Source: an uncultured Agathobacter sp. (GTDB taxonomy: Bacteria; Bacillota; Clostridia; Lachnospirales; Lachnospiraceae). Taken from it: a stretch of 64,000 bases of DNA. Below are positions 33,936-42,474 of this stretch, piece after piece. The position numbers and the translations under genes are program-made. The stretch is taken from assembly GCA_934365945.1 (NCBI GenBank), contig CAKRNE010000012.1, positions 1 to 64,000 on the forward strand, written 5' to 3'. Position 1 is the first letter of the stretch; each line of letters begins with the position of its first letter. The notes below the pieces were generated by a model that saw nothing but the letters and a program-made list of their open reading frames with translations, did not search any database and was not told where the DNA came from.

Positions 33936-35363
33936 ATGTACAACGTAAAATCATTAAAGGCTGAGGAATTTATCTCAGACGAGGAAATCAAGGAGACTCT
34001 CGAATACGCAGAGGCAAACAAAAATAATATAGGGCTCATCGATGAGATTATAGAGAAGGCAAAACTCAAAAAAGGACTCACACACAGAGAGGCATCAGTG
34101 CTTTTAGCCTGTGAGATTCCAGAGAAGCTTGACGAGGTTTACAAGCTGGCTCAGCAGATAAAGAAGGACTTCTACGGAAACAGAATCGTACTTTTCGCAC
34201 CGCTTTATCTGTCAAACTACTGTGTGAACGGCTGTGTTTACTGCCCATATCATATGAAAAATAAGCATATTGCGAGAAAGAAGCTCACTCAGGAGGAAAT
34301 CGTAAAAGAGGTCACAGCCCTTCAGGATATGGGACACAAGCGTCTTGCAATCGAGGCAGGAGAGGACCCTGTAAACAATCCGATTGAGTACATTCTCGAG
34401 TGTATCAACACAATCTACAGCATCAAGCACAAAAACGGAGCTATCCGTCGTGTGAATGTAAATATTGCTGCAACTACAGTGGAAAATTACAGAAAGCTTA
34501 AAGAGGCAGGAATCGGAACCTACATACTTTTCCAGGAGACATATCACAAGGAAAGCTATGAGCAGCTTCACCCGACAGGACCAAAGCATGATTACGCATA
34601 CCACACAGAGGCCATGGACCGCGCTATGGAGGGTGGTATTGATGATGTGGGACTTGGTGTGCTTTTCGGACTGGACAAGTACAAGTACGAGTTTGCCGGA
34701 CTTTTAATGCATGCAGAGCATCTTGAGGCAGTTCACGGTGTAGGACCTCACACCATCAGTGTACCGCGTATAAAGCACGCAGACGACATCGACCCGGATG
34801 TTTTTGACAATGGCATAAGCGATGATACCTTCGCCAAAATCTGTGCACTTATCCGTATTTCAGTGCCTTACACAGGAATGATAATCTCAACCCGTGAGAG
34901 CCAGGCTGTCCGCGAAAAGGTTCTGCCACTCGGTGTTTCACAGATCAGCGGCGCATCAAAGACAAGTGTCGGAGGCTATGCAGACCCTGAGGCTGAGAAA
35001 AATGCAGAGGCAACATCAGAGCAGTTTGACGTCAGCGACCAGAGAACACTCGATGAGGTGGTAAACTGGCTCATGAAGATGGACTACATCCCTTCCTTCT
35101 GTACAGCCTGCTACAGAGAGGGCAGAACAGGAGATCGTTTTATGGCGCTGTGCAAGAGCATGCAGATACTTAACTGCTGCCATCCGAACGCACTCATGAC
35201 ACTGAAGGAGTACCTTGAGGACTACGCAAGCCCACAGACAAGGGAGCTTGGAATGAAGCTCATCGACAGGGAAATCGAAAAGATTACCAATCCAAAGGTT
35301 AAGCAGACCTGCTATGAGCATATACATGATATTGCAGACGGAAAACGTGATTTCCGTTTCTAA
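33936..35363 (+). CDS. hydG: [FeFe] hydrogenase maturase HydG (radical SAM)
   Basis: This 475-residue enzyme cleaves tyrosine to CO and cyanide and forms an Fe(CO)2CN synthon for the H-cluster. The N-terminal radical-SAM motif is in SNYCVNGCVYCPYH. The extra C-terminal cluster region that sets HydG apart from ThiH is present, C-x2-C in SFCTACYREGRTGDRF with a further Cys in MALCKS. GAAGGAGA precedes the ATG. It is followed 12 bases later by hydF. Confidence 0.96.
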   Translation: MYNVKSLKAEEFISDEEIKETLEYAEANKNNIGLIDEIIEKAKLKKGLTHREASVLLACEIPEKLDEVYKLAQQIKKDFYGNRIVLFAPLYLSNYCVNGCVYCPYHMKNKHIARKKLTQEEIVKEVTALQDMGHKRLAIEAGEDPVNNPIEYILECINTIYSIKHKNGAIRRVNVNIAATTVENYRKLKEAGIGTYILFQETYHKESYEQLHPTGPKHDYAYHTEAMDRAMEGGIDDVGLGVLFGLDKYKYEFAGLLMHAEHLEAVHGVGPHTISVPRIKHADDIDPDVFDNGISDDTFAKICALIRISVPYTGMIISTRESQAVREKVLPLGVSQISGASKTSVGGYADPEAEKNAEATSEQFDVSDQRTLDEVVNWLMKMDYIPSFCTACYREGRTGDRFMALCKSMQILNCCHPNALMTLKEYLEDYASPQTRELGMKLIDREIEKITNPKVKQTCYEHIHDIADGKRDFRF

Positions 35364-35375
35364 AGGAGGATACAA

Positions 35376-36692
35376 ATGGGAAATTTGAATGAGACACCTT
35401 CTGCCAACAGGCTTCATATAGGTATATATGGAAAGACAAACAGTGGTAAGTCATCACTGATTAACGCGGTTACAAAGCAGGAGGTTTCCATTGTGGCCGA
35501 TGTGGCTGGTACGACAACCGACCCGGTGTACAAGCCAATGGAGATTCATCCGCTAGGACCGTGTGTGATTATTGATACGGCGGGCTTTGATGATGACAGT
35601 GAGCTTGGAGAAAGACGCATTGAAAAGACTCATCTGGCAGCAGAGAAGACAGATATAGCGGTTGTAGTGCTTGATATTGCAGAGGTCATTGCTGCGAAGA
35701 AGGCGGGAGTGCCGTTTAAAAAGGCTTTTAAGGATGAGGCAGAGTGGAGCCTGCTCTTTGCAAAAAAACATACCCCGGTTGTTTTTGCCTTAAACAAGAT
35801 AGACGAGATTTTGCTTTCTGCTGAGGCACAGGAAAAGAGCAGGGGAAAGCTGGACAATGCTGCAATAGAGGCTGCAAAGTGCTGGGTTTATGAGGAAAAC
35901 AGTGCTGTGATGGGCAAATATGCAGACAATAGCTTTGAGGTTGTCGCAGTCAGCGCGTTAAAGGGCAAGGGAATGGATGCCGTTATCTCTGCGCTCACAC
36001 GCCTTTTGCCGGAGGATTTCGGTCAGGAATTTATACTCGGAGACCTTGTTTGTGAGACAGACCTGGTGCTTCTTGTCATGCCACAGGATATTCAGGCACC
36101 AAAGGGCAGGCTCATACTGCCACAGGTGCAGACACTCAGGGAATTACTCGATAGAAAATGCCTTGTGATGAGCACGACAACTGACAAAATGACAGATGCG
36201 CTTGCGGCATTAGCGAGGGCACCAAAGCTCATAGTGACAGATTCACAGGTGTTTGGCTATGTGTACGAGCACAAGCCGGCAGAGAGTATGCTCACATCAT
36301 TTTCAGTGCTTTTTGCAGCCTACAAGGGGGATTTGCCATACTATGTGGAGAGTGCAAAGGCAATTGACGCCTTAAAGCCATCATCAAGAGTGCTTATCGC
36401 AGAGTGCTGCACACATGCGCCTCTCGCAGAGGATATAGGCAGAGTGAAGCTTCCGAACCTGCTTAAAAAGCGTGTCGGTGAGGAGCTTACTGTGGATATT
36501 ACAAGCGGTACGGACTTCCCTGATAATCTTTCTCAGTATGACCTTATTATCCAGTGCGGTGCTTGCATGTTTAACAGAAAATATGTATTATCAAGGATAG
36601 ACAGGGCACGTACACAGCATGTGCCTATGACAAACTATGGCGTGGCTATAGCACACCTGACAGGAATACTCGATAAGGTGAGCATGCCCTAG
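35376..36692 (+). CDS. hydF: [FeFe] hydrogenase maturation GTPase HydF
   Basis: This 438-residue scaffold assembles the diiron subcluster and passes it to the hydrogenase. It has an N-terminal Era-like GTPase with P-loop GKTNSGKSS, switch DVAGTTTDP and DTAGFDDD. The C-terminal cluster motif C-x-H ... C-x2-C is seen as AECCTHAPLAEDIG and IQCGACMFNRKY. AAAGGAGG precedes the ATG. It is the last maturase gene of the cluster. Confidence 0.95.
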   Translation: MGNLNETPSANRLHIGIYGKTNSGKSSLINAVTKQEVSIVADVAGTTTDPVYKPMEIHPLGPCVIIDTAGFDDDSELGERRIEKTHLAAEKTDIAVVVLDIAEVIAAKKAGVPFKKAFKDEAEWSLLFAKKHTPVVFALNKIDEILLSAEAQEKSRGKLDNAAIEAAKCWVYEENSAVMGKYADNSFEVVAVSALKGKGMDAVISALTRLLPEDFGQEFILGDLVCETDLVLLVMPQDIQAPKGRLILPQVQTLRELLDRKCLVMSTTTDKMTDALAALARAPKLIVTDSQVFGYVYEHKPAESMLTSFSVLFAAYKGDLPYYVESAKAIDALKPSSRVLIAECCTHAPLAEDIGRVKLPNLLKKRVGEELTVDITSGTDFPDNLSQYDLIIQCGACMFNRKYVLSRIDRARTQHVPMTNYGVAIAHLTGILDKVSMP

Positions 36693-36730
36693 AAAAGCCT
36701 TAAAAGCCGGGAGGAAGAGAAGCTATCTGT

Positions 36731-37417
36731 ATGACGAAAACAAGTGATTTTGACGACAAAGTGAATTATAGTGGTGATTTTAAAGGCAGCTATAGCGATA
36801 ATAACAGCGGCGATTATAGAGACAATTACAGTGGCGATTATAGCAGCACCGGTTACTCTCGTCTGGCGAAGAGCCTTATTGACATAGTAAAGGAGCAGCA
36901 GGCGAAGCTTGGCTACAGGAAGGAAATAGTCAGACTGTATTATCCTCTTTCCACGCTCAGACATTTCTTTGAGTGCGCAGGGGCTGACAATAAAATTGCA
37001 ACCGGCGTGATTTCAGAGAATCAGATGCTTGAAATTCTTGCTTCTGATAATCTGCCAAAGCAGCTTACTGACACCATAGGTGAGATAAAGGTCACTGCCA
37101 GAAACGAGCGCTTCTGCATAGAGATACCACCCGAGGGCAGTGAGTATGTGCATGAAAATACCGCAGACAATGAATTTATCAGCGGGCTGATTGAGCTTGT
37201 CGGCACGCATGGCTGCACAATGGAGCGGATAACAGAGCTGTTTTACAAATATTCGGACGATATTGAGAAAAAGGAAATGCAAAATGGCGAGTTTGACTGC
37301 TATATCCGCTTTTTAAATGATCCGGATGACACATACTACTACTGCTTTCATGATGAGGGCTGTCATATCATTTACCATAGATTTCTGCCGCAGGATTATG
37401 CGGATTTTGGATTTTAA
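36731..37417 (+). CDS. DUF3877 family protein with repetitive N-terminus
   Basis: This 228-residue protein matches the Lachnospiraceae DUF3877 family from about residue 45 on (SLIDIVKEQQAKLGYRKEIV, then RLYYPLSTLRHFF), whose function is unknown. The first 40 residues are a low-complexity repeat of Asp, Tyr, Ser, Gly and Asn (YSGDF, YSDNNSGDY, YSGDYSS). A later ATG within the conserved part would drop it, so the real start is uncertain. GGGAGGAAG lies 15 bases before the ATG at 36731. It may be co-transcribed with hydF. Confidence 0.7.
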   Translation: MTKTSDFDDKVNYSGDFKGSYSDNNSGDYRDNYSGDYSSTGYSRLAKSLIDIVKEQQAKLGYRKEIVRLYYPLSTLRHFFECAGADNKIATGVISENQMLEILASDNLPKQLTDTIGEIKVTARNERFCIEIPPEGSEYVHENTADNEFISGLIELVGTHGCTMERITELFYKYSDDIEKKEMQNGEFDCYIRFLNDPDDTYYYCFHDEGCHIIYHRFLPQDYADFGF

Positions 37418-37505
37418 CAGTTATGTTTAGATACAGGTCTGATGCTGCGGTGTCGGGTTATTCCACATAGAGTAAATATTATTTGATGCTACAGGACGAC
37501 AAAGT

Positions 37506-37535
37506 TTGACAAAAATATAACAATCGTAATATAAT
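37506..37535 (+). promoter_or_regulatory. predicted promoter of TetR gene
   Basis: TTGACA (37506-37511), an 18-base spacer and TATAAT (37530-37535), about 52 bases before the gene. Confidence 0.6.
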
Positions 37536-37586
37536 GGCGGTTGAGAGTAGGGTTTATGTATAATACGTACAGCAGGAGATATACAA

Positions 37587-38219
37587 ATGGCAACATTTAC
37601 CAGAAAAGCCATAATGCAGACTTTTTTACATATACTGAAAAACAAACCGCTTGACAGGATTACAGTCAAGGATATATGCGAGCAGTGTGAGATAAACAGA
37701 AACACATTCTACTATTATTTTAAGGACATATATGATGTGCTAGAGGCTCTGTTTGAGGACGAGGTAAGGCTCGTGATGGATGAGGCAAAGGAGGGCGTGA
37801 CATTTCATGATGCATATGCCAGAGCCGCTGCCCTTATTTTAAACAACCGCGAGGCGATAATGCACATTTATGCATCGGAAAACGGCAGGGTATTAAGGAC
37901 ATATCTGGATGCCGTGGTCACACAGGTGGTGCGCCGCTTTGTGCTGGAAAAGGCAGAGGGCTACAGCTTGGATGATAGTGACATTGCATTTATCACGGCA
38001 TTTTACAGCAACGGAATCGTTGGCAGCACAATAAAGTGGATTGAGAGAGGCAGTATGATGAGCAGCCTGCCTGAGACCAACATTACGGAAAAGTGTTTTG
38101 GACTGTCAGATGAAAAAAGCGGATGCGTAAACAAAAGAGAGTACAACAAAGATATTGTTAAGAGAATCGGTGACTCATTCGAGGCCACAATCTATGATAT
38201 GATTGAGTGCTGCCTGTAG
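37587..38219 (+). CDS. TetR/AcrR family transcriptional regulator
   Basis: This 210-residue protein has an N-terminal TetR helix-turn-helix (about 8-55): LDRITVKDICEQCEINRNTF followed by YYYFKDIYDVLEALF. The alpha-helical C-terminal domain is of the TetR_C_33/DhaS-like type. Such proteins repress nearby genes until a ligand binds. It ends in a terminator and precedes a DUF308 membrane protein and a radical SAM gene, both possible targets. The ligand is unknown. Confidence 0.9.
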   Translation: MATFTRKAIMQTFLHILKNKPLDRITVKDICEQCEINRNTFYYYFKDIYDVLEALFEDEVRLVMDEAKEGVTFHDAYARAAALILNNREAIMHIYASENGRVLRTYLDAVVTQVVRRFVLEKAEGYSLDDSDIAFITAFYSNGIVGSTIKWIERGSMMSSLPETNITEKCFGLSDEKSGCVNKREYNKDIVKRIGDSFEATIYDMIECCL

Positions 38220-38262
38220 GCAGGCGTATATTGCATGACAAAATAATTCGAACAGATTTGAC

Positions 38263-38296
38263 AGAGTGTCTGAATTTCAGACACTCTTATTTTTTT
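38263..38296 (+). terminator. terminator of TetR gene
   Basis: AGAGTGTCTGA (38263-38273) and TCAGACACTCT (38277-38287) form a perfect 11-bp stem with a three-base loop, followed by TATTTTTTT. Confidence 0.9.
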
Positions 38297-38357
38297 GTCC
38301 ATTTTAAAGACGATTATGGTGGATTAGAATAGCAGACAAAAAGGAGGGAGATACTTT

Positions 38358-38915
38358 ATGCATACATTGGTACGTGTGAAAAATGCATACACTGTCATGA
38401 CAATATGCCTGATTGCATTGGGGGCAGCTTTGTTATTTGCGCCACAGCTTGGACTTAGGACTCTGTGCGTGGTGTATGGAGTGTTTCTCATAGTATACGG
38501 AGTGACAAAGCTGTCCGGATATTTTGCAAAGGATCTATTTCAGCTTGCGTTTCAGTTTGACCTCGCACTGGGTATAGTTTCTATAGTACTTGGAATCATA
38601 ATTATAGAGAAATCGGAGTATATTATAGAGATATTGTCCACAGCGATAGGCATTTTTATGCTGGTGGACGGAGCCTTAAAGATACAGACCGCAGTGGAAG
38701 CAAAGCGCTTTGGCATTGAGAAATGGTGGCTCATACTTGTGATGTCGTTTGTAGTGGCATTTGTGGGAATACTGCTTCTGGTGACACCATTTGAGACCGC
38801 AGGCATGATAGTCAGACTAATAGGACTGAATTTGAGTCTTGACGGAATACTAAATTTATTTGTCGTCAGAAATACCGTTGAAACAATAAGGAGGAATACA
38901 AAGTGGGAAATTTAG
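38358..38915 (+). CDS. DUF308 (HdeD-like) membrane protein
   Basis: This 185-residue integral membrane protein has six hydrophobic helices in three pairs, with the repeated pattern VYGVFLIVYGVTKL, IGIFMLVDGALKI and LIGLNLSLDGILNLF typical of DUF308/HdeD proteins. HdeD is linked to acid resistance in enterobacteria, but the role here is unknown. Its end overlaps the radical SAM gene by 13 bases, so the two are translationally coupled. Confidence 0.85.
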   Translation: MHTLVRVKNAYTVMTICLIALGAALLFAPQLGLRTLCVVYGVFLIVYGVTKLSGYFAKDLFQLAFQFDLALGIVSIVLGIIIIEKSEYIIEILSTAIGIFMLVDGALKIQTAVEAKRFGIEKWWLILVMSFVVAFVGILLLVTPFETAGMIVRLIGLNLSLDGILNLFVVRNTVETIRRNTKWEI

Positions 38916-40267
38916 GACATCAGGCAGCGAGACTTGCTGCATCAAAAATATGTGACAACATTGTAAAAGGACTTTGCAAGGACCCGGAGACAGAGGTTGT
39001 AAAGCTCATCGACATGTGGCAGAAATTCATGGGCGATGAGAAGATTGATTTAAACTATGACAGTGCGCGTAAGATGATCTGCGATAAGGACTGCACACTC
39101 AACAAGTATATGCACCGTCTTATAAATGAGATAGATCCTCATGTGTTAAAGACAATCGCACTCAATCTGGGCTTTGAGGCTTTTGTTTACGGCACAAAAA
39201 CCATCCGTAAAAATCGTGAAAAGTATGGCTGTAATGTGCCATGGCTCATCCTTATGGATCCGACAAGTGCCTGCAATCTGCACTGTACAGGCTGCTGGGC
39301 AGCAGAGTACGGCCACAAGCTGAACCTTACCTTTGATGAGATGGATAAGGTGGTAACACAGGGCAAGGAGCTTGGTGTATACCTGTATATGTTCACAGGC
39401 GGTGAGCCACTCGTCAGAAAAGCAGACCTTGTCAAGCTCTGTGAGAAGCACAATGACTGTGCATTTCTGGCATTCACGAACGGCACACTCGTGGATGAGG
39501 CCTTCTGCGCGGAATTAAAGCGTATCGGAAACCTGTACCTTGCTATAAGTCTTGAGGGCTTTTCTGAGGTAAACGATTTAAGACGAGGCACCGGTGTATT
39601 TGCAAAGGTTATGCATGCAATGGATTTACTTAAGGAAAACGGACTTGTGTTCGGTACTTCAATATGTTACACATCAAAGAACTATGAGACAGTTACCAGC
39701 GATGAGTTTATCGATATGATCGTGGAAAAGGGCTGCCGCTATGCGCTTTACTTCCACTATATGCCTGTCGGAAACGATGCATCACTAGAACTTTTACCGA
39801 ACCCGAAGCAGAGACTTTACATCAAGGACCGCGTCCGTGAGATCAGAAACATGACAAACGGCAAGGGCATTTTCACGATGGATTTCCAGAACGACGGCGA
39901 GTTTGTCGGAGGCTGTATCGCAGGCGGAAGAAACTACTTCCATATCAATGCCAACGGTGATGCTGAGCCATGTGTATTCATACACTATTCAGGAGCCAAC
40001 ATCCGTACACACAGCATGCTTGAAATCTTGAAACAGCCGCTTTTCATGGCATACCATGATAACCAGCCGTTCAATGAGAATCACTACAGACCTTGTCCGA
40101 TGCTTGAAAATCCTGAGATTTTACAGCGGCTCGTAAAGGAAACCGGTGCAAAATCAACAGATCTGCAATCACCTGAGAGTGCAGAGCATCTGTGCAACAA
40201 GTGCAAGGAATATGCGCAGGCATGGAAGCCTTGTGCCGATAAGCTCTGGGCAGAGGAAGGACATTAG
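38903..40267 (+). CDS. radical SAM protein with C-terminal auxiliary-cluster region
   Basis: This 454-residue radical SAM protein starts with a GTG at 38903 behind AAGGAGGAAT. The cluster motif is C-x3-C-x2-C in SACNLHCTGCWAAEYG (near residue 120), preceded by a helical N-terminal region of about 110 residues. LYMFTGGEPLVR and AISLEGFSEVNDL follow. A Cys-rich C-terminus (CVFIH, CPMLENP, CNKC..YAQAWKPC) suggests an extra Fe-S site. Similar COG0535 proteins occur in Lachnospiraceae without assigned reaction. Coupling to a membrane protein hints at a lipid or membrane substrate; that is inference. Confidence 0.8.
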   Translation: MGNLGHQAARLAASKICDNIVKGLCKDPETEVVKLIDMWQKFMGDEKIDLNYDSARKMICDKDCTLNKYMHRLINEIDPHVLKTIALNLGFEAFVYGTKTIRKNREKYGCNVPWLILMDPTSACNLHCTGCWAAEYGHKLNLTFDEMDKVVTQGKELGVYLYMFTGGEPLVRKADLVKLCEKHNDCAFLAFTNGTLVDEAFCAELKRIGNLYLAISLEGFSEVNDLRRGTGVFAKVMHAMDLLKENGLVFGTSICYTSKNYETVTSDEFIDMIVEKGCRYALYFHYMPVGNDASLELLPNPKQRLYIKDRVREIRNMTNGKGIFTMDFQNDGEFVGGCIAGGRNYFHINANGDAEPCVFIHYSGANIRTHSMLEILKQPLFMAYHDNQPFNENHYRPCPMLENPEILQRLVKETGAKSTDLQSPESAEHLCNKCKEYAQAWKPCADKLWAEEGH

Positions 40268-40286
40268 TTTAACCCGGAAATCTATG

Positions 40287-40315
40287 TTGAATATCAGCTA
40301 TAAGATTGATATAAT
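40287..40315 (+). promoter_or_regulatory. predicted promoter of HAD gene
   Basis: TTGAAT (40287-40292), 17 bases and TATAAT (40310-40315), 48 bases before the gene. Confidence 0.55.
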
Positions 40316-40362
40316 CAATCTGTGTACGCAGAAAAATGATTATATGAATGCGGGGAATTAAC

Positions 40363-40833
40363 ATGAAAGCGATGTTCATAGATGTAGATGGGACTCTCAG
40401 CAGTCCGTGTTACAGGGTAGATGGAAGATTTCAGATAGGTATGTCGGATGTGCAGTGGGCAGACTATTGCAAGGTAAACGGTGAGGACACTTACGAGTGG
40501 TGCAGGCCTGTCATGCAGGTTAAGGAGTATGCCATGAAAGCTAAGGCAAATGGTACGAGGCTGTATGTGCTCACCACCTCGGGAACAGAGATAGAAACTG
40601 TTGCCAAGCGCAGGTTTATAGACAGATATTATGCAGGAATGTTTGATGATATATATGCTGTTGAGCATGATGATGACAAGGTGAAATTTATCCTGCAAAA
40701 AGCAGCGGAGCTTGGAATTGAACCGGATGACTGTGAGCTTGTGGAGGATACCTACCGCATACTGCTGCAGACAGTTACAGAGGGAATCAAATCCACGCAT
40801 ATAACGACAATTCTCACCGGAATTAATGAGTAA
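40363..40833 (+). CDS. HAD-superfamily hydrolase-like protein
   Basis: This 156-residue protein opens with the HAD motif I, MFIDVDGTLSSP (nucleophile Asp and second Asp). It has a motif II-like LYVLTTSGTE and a motif IV-like DCELVEDTYR late in the protein. It is small, as in HAD phosphatases of the C0 class. I start it at the ATG at 40363 behind GCGGGGA; an ATG at 40348 has no ribosome site. The substrate is unknown. Confidence 0.75.
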   Translation: MKAMFIDVDGTLSSPCYRVDGRFQIGMSDVQWADYCKVNGEDTYEWCRPVMQVKEYAMKAKANGTRLYVLTTSGTEIETVAKRRFIDRYYAGMFDDIYAVEHDDDKVKFILQKAAELGIEPDDCELVEDTYRILLQTVTEGIKSTHITTILTGINE

Positions 40834-40939
40834 TCCGGCGCTGATTTATACTGTGACGCATGGCTTGACAGTGCAGTGTCAGGTCGGCGTTAGAACAGTA
40901 ATTGGGCCTATTGAGCAATAACTGTTATGCTATCGTATA

Positions 40940-41287
40940 CTATACTGATTTCGGCTCAGGCATATTGAGGATTTTGCGGACGGCAGACTGCATTTCAGGC
41001 ATATTTCGGTAATGCTCAAGCAGAAGCACTTCATCGCTGCTTAGCTTCAGTCGTTTATTATCTTTGTTTAAAAATGAATGATTGATATCGGAAATTTTAT
41101 AGATATCACAGAGTAAAAGAAATTTGTCGGCAGAAGGTGGATTCTGATTATTTTCCCAGCCATAGACGGTTTTATTTGAAAGATGAATATTGTGCTCAGC
41201 AAGCTTTTGAGTTACCTCATCCATGCTCAGCTTGTTGAGCTTTCTGTAGTATTTCAACACTTTTCCAATGTTTTCATTTGTAGTCAT
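40940..41287 (-). CDS. XRE-family helix-turn-helix regulator
   Basis: This 115-residue protein has an N-terminal XRE/Cro helix-turn-helix: IGKVLKYYRKLNKLSMDEVT, QKLAEHNIHLSNKTVYGWEN and NQNPPSADKFLLLCDIYKI. A short C-terminal helical tail follows. GGAGGAAT lies before the ATG at 41287; an upstream in-frame ATG at 41320 has none. It is divergent from the flagellar operon, but no link is shown. Confidence 0.88.
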   Translation of the reverse strand: MTTNENIGKVLKYYRKLNKLSMDEVTQKLAEHNIHLSNKTVYGWENNQNPPSADKFLLLCDIYKISDINHSFLNKDNKRLKLSSDEVLLLEHYRNMPEMQSAVRKILNMPEPKSV

Positions 41288-41613
41288 AATAAATTCCTCC
41301 GGATAAAATAAAATCTGCAAGGCGGCTCTTAATAGTTACTTTGCAAAAGTATTCTATAATTGGAAGAAATTACCAGCAAACACTTCTGAATCAGATAGAA
41401 AAACGCAGATAAACAGATGATAATCAGCCTGAAATTCTATGCAGGCAAGAATAAAAAACGGTGCAAAACTCTCTGCTGTCACAGAATTGTGTTTTTTCCG
41501 GAGAAAATTTCAACGCCACTCTAAAGAAATATTCGAAACATCCGATAAATAAGTCAAGAAATAAATTTTACACATATTTCAAGGATGAAATATAAAAGAA
41601 AGGAGAACCTGTT
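41288..41613. other. intergenic region before the late flagellar operon
   Basis: This 326-base gap separates the XRE gene (minus) from flgM (plus). It holds the sigma-28 promoter at 41522-41548. I see no other strong signal or gene in it. Confidence 0.6.
41522..41548 (+). promoter_or_regulatory. sigma-28 (FliA/SigD) promoter of flgM operon
   Basis: TAAA (41522-41525), 15 bases and TCCGATAA (41541-41548) match the sigma-28 consensus TAAA-N15-GCCGATAA with one difference. It lies 65 bases before flgM, the expected class for a late flagellar operon. Confidence 0.82.
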
Positions 41614-41889
41614 ATGCGTATAGATGCATATAATCAGATAGCACAGTTGTACGGAGTATCAAAGACCGCAAGAACACAGAAGGCACAAGGCACAGCAAGT
41701 GTGTCTGATCAGGTATCAATTTCGCAGGCCGGTAGAGATTACCAGATTGCGAAAAAAGCAGTATCAGAAGCTTCGGACATCAGGGAAGATAAAGTCGCTC
41801 AGCTTAAGAATATGGTAAACTCCGGACAGTATCAGGTAAACGGAGATGATTTCGCAAGCAAGCTTTTAGAGAAGTACAATTCTTTATAA
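41614..41889 (+). CDS. flgM: anti-sigma-28 factor FlgM
   Basis: This 91-residue protein has the FlgM pattern: a variable start, then SDQVSISQAGRDYQIAKKAV, and a C-terminal sigma-binding part REDKVAQLKNMVNSGQYQVN ending FASKLLEKY. It binds and holds sigma-28 until the hook is complete and FlgM is exported. It is the first gene of the late flagellar operon behind a sigma-28 promoter, so it is autoregulated. Confidence 0.93.
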   Translation: MRIDAYNQIAQLYGVSKTARTQKAQGTASVSDQVSISQAGRDYQIAKKAVSEASDIREDKVAQLKNMVNSGQYQVNGDDFASKLLEKYNSL

Positions 41890-41920
41890 GACAAGGTGAA
41901 AAGAAAAAGAGGATTTTATA

Positions 41921-42433
41921 GTGGCTAGTTTAGTGGAAGAGCTTATCAATGTGCTCGCAGAGGAAGAAAAAATTTATATGACACTTGCAGAGAATGGGGA
42001 GAAAAAGCGTCAGATTATTATTGATGCAGATATCCCTGAGCTCGAGAGGCTTACGGATGCAGACCAGAAAGCAAGTGATGAGCTCCTCTCAAAGAGCAAT
42101 AAGCAGATTTCACTTCTTGCGGATATTGCCAATGTACTTGGCAAGTCACAGGAGCAGATGACAGTCACCAGACTGATTGGATATCTCGGCGCACAGCCGG
42201 ATATTCAGGCGAAGCTGACTGCAGCAAGGGACAGACTGCTTGATGCAGCAGCACAGATGCAAAAAATCAATGAATTAAATTCACAATTACTTGCCCAGGC
42301 AATAGAGCTCGCGGAATTTGACATAACCTTGTTCAAGAGCATGAGACAGGCACCGGAGACCGCCAATTATGATAGAAATGCATATAATACAGGCGATATT
42401 CTGGGAAGCAGCGGTTTTGATGCGAAGCAATAA
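41921..42433 (+). CDS. flgN: flagellar chaperone FlgN
   Basis: This 170-residue helical protein begins MASLVEELINVLAEEEKIYM, as in the FlgN export chaperones for hook-associated proteins FlgK and FlgL. The start is a GTG at 41921 with AAGAGGA upstream. Its place directly before two flgK-like genes and flgL supports the call; the sequence itself is weakly conserved in the family. Confidence 0.87.
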   Translation: MASLVEELINVLAEEEKIYMTLAENGEKKRQIIIDADIPELERLTDADQKASDELLSKSNKQISLLADIANVLGKSQEQMTVTRLIGYLGAQPDIQAKLTAARDRLLDAAAQMQKINELNSQLLAQAIELAEFDITLFKSMRQAPETANYDRNAYNTGDILGSSGFDAKQ

Positions 42434-42474
42434 TCATTAGTAATGCAGTAATTAATGACTCGGAGGACAGGAAC

